Assembly (NCBI GenBank): GCA_902555055.1 | Contig: CACDQN010000008.1 | Location: 1 to 42,333, forward strand | Reading direction: 5' to 3' | Source: an uncultured Candidatus Actinomarina sp. | GTDB taxonomy: Bacteria; Actinomycetota; Acidimicrobiia; Actinomarinales; Actinomarinaceae | Length of the DNA: 42,333 bases | Part shown: piece after piece, positions 36,561 to 42,333 of the stretch | How positions within the stretch are numbered: the stretch's first letter is position 1 | Layout of the letters: every line of letters starts with the position of its first letter | The notes under the pieces: generated by a model | What the model was told of the DNA's origin: nothing | Databases searched by the model: none | The model's input: the letters and a program-made list of their open reading frames with translations, nothing else | Program-made: the position numbers and the translations under genes

Positions 36561-36563
36561 ACA

Positions 36564-36788
36564 TTACAGTTTATCAAAGATGTTAATAATGTTTTGATTT
36601 ATTGAATCCCACTCAGTGTTTTCTTCTTTTATAATTGTTACAAATCCAGGGCCAAGAAAAATTGAAGACACCCCATGAATTTCATTTATCTCATTAGATA
36701 GCTTTTCGCCTAATTCTTTCTCCTCAGGCGAAGATAAGTCTATTATCACTTTCTTTGCATTTGGATTAGGTGTATCTATTAAATTCAT
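36564..36788 (-). CDS. Stand-alone Nfu N-terminal domain protein
   Basis: DTPNPNAKKVIIDLSS...INEIHGVSSIFLGPGFVTIIKEENTEWDSINQNII resembles NFU1 N-domain (PF08712); no CxxC C-terminal domain. Confidence 0.8.
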   Translation of the reverse strand: MNLIDTPNPNAKKVIIDLSSPEEKELGEKLSNEINEIHGVSSIFLGPGFVTIIKEENTEWDSINQNIINIFDKL

Positions 36789-36833
36789 ATTCTCAATCTT
36801 ATTTTAATATAAAAACTATTAATATACTGTTGT

Positions 36834-37367
36834 ATGAATATTGTAAAAACAAATAATATTATTTCAAAAATTTCAAATAATATTATTTCATCCGTGGTCA
36901 GTCTATATATGTACACACTCGGAAGCTTGCTTATGGGGTTTTCAATATATCTCATGCTTCAAACTACAAATGATGAAAATATTTTAACCACTTGGTCTGG
37001 TCAAGCGATGTTTTGGTCACTAATAATATTTTTCATGGCTTTGTTCATATTATTTTTTCCTATTGAATTTTTAAATTATCCGGTATTGAAAAATTCTAAT
37101 TTTAGTGATTTAGTAGTGAATATATTTACAGTTATATTCTTTTCTGCTTTTCTATTAATAGCTACCCAATTATTTATTCCATCTGATAACTCTATTTTGA
37201 TAGAACTTAAAGCAATTACCAGAGCCGTATCTTTCTCAGGATTTATTACGGTACCAATTGTGTTATTTATTTTGCAAAATTTCGGATCTAAATTGGTTTT
37301 GGTTAAAAATTATTCATTTAGTTTAGTTTTATTCCTATGGATTTTATCTTCTCAATTATTTATATAA
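36834..37367 (+). CDS. Hypothetical polytopic membrane protein
   Basis: 177 aa with about five hydrophobic segments; no family recognised. Confidence 0.5.
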   Translation: MNIVKTNNIISKISNNIISSVVSLYMYTLGSLLMGFSIYLMLQTTNDENILTTWSGQAMFWSLIIFFMALFILFFPIEFLNYPVLKNSNFSDLVVNIFTVIFFSAFLLIATQLFIPSDNSILIELKAITRAVSFSGFITVPIVLFILQNFGSKLVLVKNYSFSLVLFLWILSSQLFI

Positions 37368-37368
37368 T

Positions 37369-39006
37369 CTACATTGAATCAACCAGCTTAATTCCAAGGC
37401 AACTAAAAATTAAACCAGTTAAATTATAAAAATTATCAACAATTTCAATTCTCTTTAATTTTATTTCATCAGGTGTGTCATTTGAAAAGATTTTATTATT
37501 TGCATAAAAAGAATTAAAAGTTTGACAAAGACTATAGAGATATTCAGCTAAGTGGTGAGGTTGATAGTTATTTAAACTTTGATTGTAAAAGTAATCAAAT
37601 TTACTTAAAAGTAGTAGTAGCTTTCTTTCATCAAGGTTATATTCATTATCTATATTCGTATCTATTATTTCAACTTTTGACGATAATAGTTTCTGGGCTC
37701 TTACTTGGGCATACTGAATATAAACTCCTGTTTTTCCATTTATGTCAGTAAATTTTTCTAAGTCAAATTCATAATTTTGATTTCTATTAGGTAACAAATC
37801 CGAAAATGTTAAAACTGTGTTAGTTAGAACGTTTAAAACTTTTTCATTTGAATTATATTTTTTTAATTTTTCTTTAATATCTTCGTGCAGCTTGCTTAAT
37901 TTATAAACATTTCCATCACGAGTTTTAAAGGGTTTTTTATCGGGCCCATTTACAGTTCCAAACCCAACGTGGATAAAGCTGCTTGAAGAGAGGTTGAAGT
38001 GCTTTACCGTTTTAAAAACTTGTTCAAAGTGATTTCTTTGTCTTGAATCAACTACATAAATATATTTATCACACTTTTGATTCTTTTCTCTGTGTACCAC
38101 AGTTCCCAGGTCGGTCGTTAAGTACAAATAAGATCCATCTGATTTAGTAATTAATATTGGTGGGTCTTCTTTTTCTGTTGAAACTAATGCTCCATCATCT
38201 TCTACGACAAGATTTTTTTCTTGTGCATCAGCAACAACAGTTTTGACTTCCTCTACAACATCACTTTCACCTCTCCATAAGTCAAATTCATAATTTAAAC
38301 TCTGTAATAAATTTTTAATATTTGGTATTGCAAGATTATAAATTATCTTCCATTTTGATAGATATTCTTCATTTTTAGAATTTAATTTTTTTGATATTTC
38401 TTGAGCTTCTTTATAAAAATCTTTACTACTTGCAGAAAGCTCACTTGCTTTGGGATATATTATTTCAAGGTCAATATATGAAAGTGAGTTTATATCTATG
38501 CTTTCTTTTTCGATGTAAGCCAGTATTAATCCTATTGGCATTCCCCAGTCTCCTAAGTGAATATCAGAGATAACATCATGACCTGCTAGTTTGAATATAT
38601 TATATAAAGACCTACCAATATTTAGCGTTCTGATGTGTCCAACATGTAAATCTTTCCCAATATTGGGTCCTCCATAATCAAAAAGCATAGATTCTTTTTT
38701 TGGTGAAATAATTCGTTCATTATGGTTTTTCGAAAATTTCTTTAAATATTCATTAGAAAAATTTAAGTTAATAAATCCATTTTCAGCAATCTCAATATTT
38801 TCGATAAACGGATTAGCTAATAAAGATTTTTCTAATTTCTCTTTTATTTCATTTATATTTGGAGCATTCGAGTACCTTACAAGGTTATTACATTGAATAT
38901 CAGTATTTTCAATATTCGAATATCTTATTTCAACACTATCCTGAATTTCAAATTCATTTAGTATGTTGGATATTTCAGATTCAATATCTTTGATTCCTGC
39001 AATCAT
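37369..39006 (-). CDS. argS: Arginyl-tRNA synthetase
   Basis: DYGGPNIGKDLHVGHIRTLNIGRSLYNIFKLAGHDVISDIHLGDWGMPIGLI (HIGH-like HVGH); C-terminal QYAQVRAQKLL. Confidence 0.93.
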   Translation of the reverse strand: MIAGIKDIESEISNILNEFEIQDSVEIRYSNIENTDIQCNNLVRYSNAPNINEIKEKLEKSLLANPFIENIEIAENGFINLNFSNEYLKKFSKNHNERIISPKKESMLFDYGGPNIGKDLHVGHIRTLNIGRSLYNIFKLAGHDVISDIHLGDWGMPIGLILAYIEKESIDINSLSYIDLEIIYPKASELSASSKDFYKEAQEISKKLNSKNEEYLSKWKIIYNLAIPNIKNLLQSLNYEFDLWRGESDVVEEVKTVVADAQEKNLVVEDDGALVSTEKEDPPILITKSDGSYLYLTTDLGTVVHREKNQKCDKYIYVVDSRQRNHFEQVFKTVKHFNLSSSSFIHVGFGTVNGPDKKPFKTRDGNVYKLSKLHEDIKEKLKKYNSNEKVLNVLTNTVLTFSDLLPNRNQNYEFDLEKFTDINGKTGVYIQYAQVRAQKLLSSKVEIIDTNIDNEYNLDERKLLLLLSKFDYFYNQSLNNYQPHHLAEYLYSLCQTFNSFYANNKIFSNDTPDEIKLKRIEIVDNFYNLTGLIFSCLGIKLVDSM

Positions 39007-39055
39007 GTGTATATCTTAATACTTAGTATGCAAAACAATGTGGATATTCTTCACA

Positions 39056-39805
39056 TCAATTTTTTAAAGGACGGTCAAATTTAGGATTTTTAACTAATTG
39101 ATACAAAAATAGAAGAATAAATAAAGTATTATCTTGAAAATATCTCTTCCACAGCCTCTTTGGATCTTGAAGTAGTCTCCACAGCCATTCAAATCCAAAT
39201 GACTGCCAAGCCTTAGGTGCTCTTTTAATTTCTCCAGCTGTCCACTGAAATATTGCACCAGCACCATACATTGAAACACCAGGTAACAAAGGCTTTATTT
39301 TTTGCATGAAAATTTCTTGTTTTGGAAAACCAAGTCCTACCCACAACATATCAGCTTGACTTTCTAAAATTTGTTCTGCGATTTTACTGATATCCCAATC
39401 ATCAAGAGGAGAGAAAGGTGGTGAAAAAAGACCACATATCTGAAAATCATCGTTAATTTTTCTAATATTTCTATTCATTTTCTCCAAAACTTCTTCAGTT
39501 CCACCAATAAAAAAATGTTTTAGGGTTTTATCATTTTCAATAAGTGAGTCAAAAATATCAGCACCTGCAAGTCTTGAAAAATTTTTTCGTGAAGATATAT
39601 TTATAGGCCAAGTTAATGGATGCCCGTCTGGGATTCTGTAGTCATGGGAATTAATAATCTCGCTTAAATTTTTGTCAAAATAAGATCTCACAGCTGTGTT
39701 TACATTGCATCCAGCAATTGAGATACTTTTTTGGTTATAGATGTCATTAATGATTTCTTCTTTAGAGTTCGTGGATACAGAAATATTAAGACAGTAGATA
39801 GACAT
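39056..39805 (-). CDS. WecG/TagA/CpsF-family glycosyltransferase
   Basis: DGHPLTWPINISS, LWVGLGFPKQEIFM, GAGAIFQWTAGEIKRAPKAWQSFGFEWLWRLLQDPKRLWKRY. Confidence 0.92.
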   Translation of the reverse strand: MSIYCLNISVSTNSKEEIINDIYNQKSISIAGCNVNTAVRSYFDKNLSEIINSHDYRIPDGHPLTWPINISSRKNFSRLAGADIFDSLIENDKTLKHFFIGGTEEVLEKMNRNIRKINDDFQICGLFSPPFSPLDDWDISKIAEQILESQADMLWVGLGFPKQEIFMQKIKPLLPGVSMYGAGAIFQWTAGEIKRAPKAWQSFGFEWLWRLLQDPKRLWKRYFQDNTLFILLFLYQLVKNPKFDRPLKN

Positions 39806-39861
39806 ATACTCATAATAATTTATTTTTTATACTTTGAATAGCAAGAGACATCATAATAAAG

Positions 39862-41100
39862 TTGTATTTAATGAATCATGTAAAAAGCTTTGTTTGGTAT
39901 TTACTTGTATTTAATATCAGTATTATAAGTTCATACTCTGTTACATATTTTAGAAATGGAACCTTTGCTTCCAATTTTAATGAACTAAACCTTAATGAAC
40001 TTAGTCTTCTTATAATTTTAAATTTATCAACCTCTTTGATTTACTATTTAATATCATTTTTAATTGGGTCTGAGTCTAAGGTATTTTTATACTTCTCAAC
40101 CTTTACTACTCAGCAATTACTATTTGTGTTTATTTTATGGTTAATAAAGTTTACGGATTTGAGTAGGTCATTTTATTTAATTCAGATAGTGACCTTTTTC
40201 ATAGTTGCACTGCTCATCATTAGAACTTTTGACAAAAACATAGATGATATCTATATTTCTTTCGATAAAGATTTGTGTAGTAAAAATAATAATTTTATAT
40301 ATTGCGATTATCAGGATTTCCCTTCTAATTTGCTTGATACACTTACAGGATTATTAAAAAGTTCAAACTTAAGAGGTTTAATTTTTAACCAAAGTGAATC
40401 AGAAAACTTAAGTTTCCATGAAGTTGTTGAAATTTCCAATTATTTTGGGATTAGTATTTATGAAATTGTAAATGATAAATACAAATTAGTTCATAAATCA
40501 ACAAGCTTAAGTAAAGTTTTAAAAAATTTTGAAGATGTTTTCTTACTTACCTTTACTCTGCCCTTTTTTCTTATTTTACTGGTTCCCCTGTCTCTAGTAA
40601 TACTTATTTTCCAAGGTAGACCAATTTTTTACACTCAAGATAGAGTGGGGCTAAATGGTAGGTATTTTAAAATTTTTAAATTTAGATCAATGAATAATAA
40701 TGTTATAGATGATGCAGATTTAAAAAAGTTAAATAAAAAAAGCAAGATAGTCTTCAAGGCAACTAATGATCCAAGAGTAACAAAACTTGGATCATTTTTA
40801 AGAAAATCAAGCTTGGATGAGCTACCTCAAGTTATCAATGTTTTAAAAAATGAGATGTCATTTATTGGCCCAAGACCGCCAATTATTAGTGAGGTAAAGC
40901 AGTATGAGCTTAAACATCTTAAAAGAATTTCAGTAAAGCCCGGGATTACTGGATTATGGCAAGTTACGTTAAGACAAGATAATAACTTTGACAGGTGGGT
41001 TGAAAAAGATATCGAATATATAGAAAACTGGTCTGTTGCTTTAGATTTTAAAATTTTATTAAAAACGTTTAATGAAATTATTGGAATGACTGGAGAGTAA
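39862..41100 (+). CDS. Polyprenyl-phosphate sugar-1-phosphate transferase (exopolysaccharide initiating glycosyltransferase)
   Basis: N-terminal TM helices; FYTQDRVGLNGRYFKIFKFRSM, LRKSSLDELPQVINVLKNEMSFIGPRPP, KPGITGLWQV. Confidence 0.93.
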   Translation: MYLMNHVKSFVWYLLVFNISIISSYSVTYFRNGTFASNFNELNLNELSLLIILNLSTSLIYYLISFLIGSESKVFLYFSTFTTQQLLFVFILWLIKFTDLSRSFYLIQIVTFFIVALLIIRTFDKNIDDIYISFDKDLCSKNNNFIYCDYQDFPSNLLDTLTGLLKSSNLRGLIFNQSESENLSFHEVVEISNYFGISIYEIVNDKYKLVHKSTSLSKVLKNFEDVFLLTFTLPFFLILLVPLSLVILIFQGRPIFYTQDRVGLNGRYFKIFKFRSMNNNVIDDADLKKLNKKSKIVFKATNDPRVTKLGSFLRKSSLDELPQVINVLKNEMSFIGPRPPIISEVKQYELKHLKRISVKPGITGLWQVTLRQDNNFDRWVEKDIEYIENWSVALDFKILLKTFNEIIGMTGE

Positions 41101-41161
41101 TTTCAAAAATCTCATTAAAGTTACTTTTATTTTGGTGTAATATTTTCAGGTAATCTTTTTT

Positions 41162-41234
41162 GGGTCGGTAGCTCAATCGGTAGAGCAGGAGCCTTTTAAG
41201 CTCAAGGTCGTGGGTTCGATTCCCACCCGACCCA
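41162..41234 (+). tRNA. tRNA-Lys (TTT)
   Basis: Full cloverleaf: gggtcgg/ccgaccc acceptor, anticodon loop CTTTTAA, GGTTCGATTCC T-arm. CCA not encoded. Confidence 0.97.
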
Positions 41235-41284
41235 CTTTTTTTAAGTCATTTAATATAGACATATAGTATTCTTATTAAATAGTT

Positions 41285-41359
41285 GGGGGCGTGGTGAAGT
41301 CTGGAGTTCACGCCTGCCTGTCACGCAGGAGGTCGCGGGTTCGAATCCCGTCGTCCCCG
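41285..41359 (+). tRNA. tRNA-Asp (GTC)
   Basis: gggggcg/cgtcccc acceptor, anticodon stem-loop cctgc-ctGTCac-gcagg, GGTTCGAATCC T-arm. CCA encoded at 41360-41362. Confidence 0.97.
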
Positions 41360-41365
41360 CCATAA

Positions 41366-41438
41366 GGCCAGATAGCTCAGTCGGTAGAGCACTTGTCTGA
41401 AAAACAAGGGGTCGGCAGTTCGATTCTGCCTCTGGCCA
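41366..41438 (+). tRNA. tRNA-Phe (GAA)
   Basis: ggccaga/tctggcc acceptor, anticodon loop ctGAAaa, AGTTCGATTCT T-arm. CCA not encoded. Confidence 0.97.
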
Positions 41439-41570
41439 CAATAAACATAGGCTTATTTAGTCTTCACTAACGAACTAATTAAATTACCGAACATTTCTTA
41501 GAACATCTTGAGTATCTTGAGCCACTTGATTTAGTTGACTATGTTATCTAATGCTTTGTGAGTCAAATGT

Positions 41571-42332
41571 TTAAGGTCTACGGGGTCTACCTGGAGATTG
41601 TTCTGTAAATTCACCCATTAAACAACGAGGGAAATATGGATATTCATTTGTAATAACATAAGCATATTGATCATTTATGAATGCTCCATTACACTCATCG
41701 AGTTCACCTGAGTTCGCAATATAATTCCAATCCTCTGTATATGTACCATTAGGGGTTGTACCTTCAAGATCTAAATCTTGTTGGTTTCGTAGAGATACTG
41801 TACAGTTAGTTCCTTTTCTTGTTGTTGATGACAGTTGGTAACTGCTTTTATAGTTATTAGATTTTGAGTAATAAATTAAAAAGCCATCTTGTGCAAATCC
41901 TATTAAAACCAGATCATTACTATTGGAAAATACATCAATAAGCAACTCTGAAACACCATGATAATGGTATTCGCCTGATGGTTGGACATGTGCATTGTTA
42001 ATGTCCATTCCTAATGGAAAATCTTGTTGTAATCCTTCAACCCTGTAAACTTCACCCGAGTTACAAGTGACTGTTTCTGCTGTTCCAGGTTCAAACTTAA
42101 CTCCATTCAATGCAACCCCAGGCTCTCTAACATCTTTTGCAGTTCCTGTATATACCCCATTTAATGGAAAATTCCATATTTTGTTTTGTTCAGTTATTGT
42201 ATGAGGGTTCCCTGGATTAGGGAAACTACCTGTTCTATGATTAGGAATTGCATTACTTACAATAGTTCTAACTTCATTAGAAATAGTAACTTCTACACTG
42301 GTACCAAATTCTTCATCGTATAAGGTGTAGTC
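41571..42332 (-). CDS. YHYH-domain secreted protein, truncated at its N-terminus by the window end
   Basis: Frame open from 42110 to the window edge; HVQPSGEYHYHGVSELLI motif, IGFAQDGFLIYY, C-terminal RCLMGEFTEQSPGRPRRP. Confidence 0.82.
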   Translation of the reverse strand, partial: DYTLYDEEFGTSVEVTISNEVRTIVSNAIPNHRTGSFPNPGNPHTITEQNKIWNFPLNGVYTGTAKDVREPGVALNGVKFEPGTAETVTCNSGEVYRVEGLQQDFPLGMDINNAHVQPSGEYHYHGVSELLIDVFSNSNDLVLIGFAQDGFLIYYSKSNNYKSSYQLSSTTRKGTNCTVSLRNQQDLDLEGTTPNGTYTEDWNYIANSGELDECNGAFINDQYAYVITNEYPYFPRCLMGEFTEQSPGRPRRP

Positions 42333-42333
42333 C

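Noticed and set aside
41250-41441. 63-aa ORF on minus strand (MWPEAESNCRPLVFQTSALPTELSG...)
   Set aside because: It lies antisense across tRNA-Asp and tRNA-Phe; this peptide type is a known spurious translation of tRNA complement.
41439-41570. Possible integration/att site downstream of tRNA-Phe (short ATCTTGAG repeats)
   Set aside because: No integrase, no duplicated tRNA 3' end and no mobile genes visible in the window.
1-42333. CRISPR arrays, transposons, phage or defence islands, rRNA, tRNA-Sec
   Set aside because: No regularly spaced repeats, transposase/integrase motifs, defence-type proteins or TCA-anticodon tRNA were recognised on either strand.

Overview
42.3 kb of AT-rich, densely packed bacterial chromosome. 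A WhiB-family regulator, GSII-type glutamine synthetase and overall style suggest a streamlined, low-GC, possibly marine actinobacterium; this taxonomic call is an inference. Most of the window is housekeeping: panB, the rpsF-ssb-rpsR-rplI-dnaB operon, ispD, selA/selB, mrp, erpA-like, a GSII glutamine synthetase, argS, exopolysaccharide glycosyltransferases, and a tRNA Lys-Asp-Phe cluster. The most distinctive part is a polyol phosphotransferase island (~12.4-24.8 kb). It holds Enzyme I, a split and rearranged glucitol-type PTS, a SAF-domain (COG4091-like) dehydrogenase, TPP-dependent E1 alpha/beta with a free-standing lipoyl domain, a mannitol-type PTS with mtlD, and HPr with an insertion. 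In both PTS operons a strong hairpin lies between the EIIC-encoding and EIIB-encoding genes; in the mtl operon it is a textbook intrinsic terminator overlapping the EIIB leader. Other points of interest are a 1-nt frameshift in rpsR (S18), a candidate queuosine-salvage gene set (QNG1/DUF2419 beside a PfkB kinase and uridine phosphorylase), selA/selB with no visible tRNA-Sec, and ten protein-coding convergent junctions that all overlap or abut within 3 nt. No CRISPR array, transposon or rRNA was seen. All assignments come from reading motifs by eye; no searches were run.
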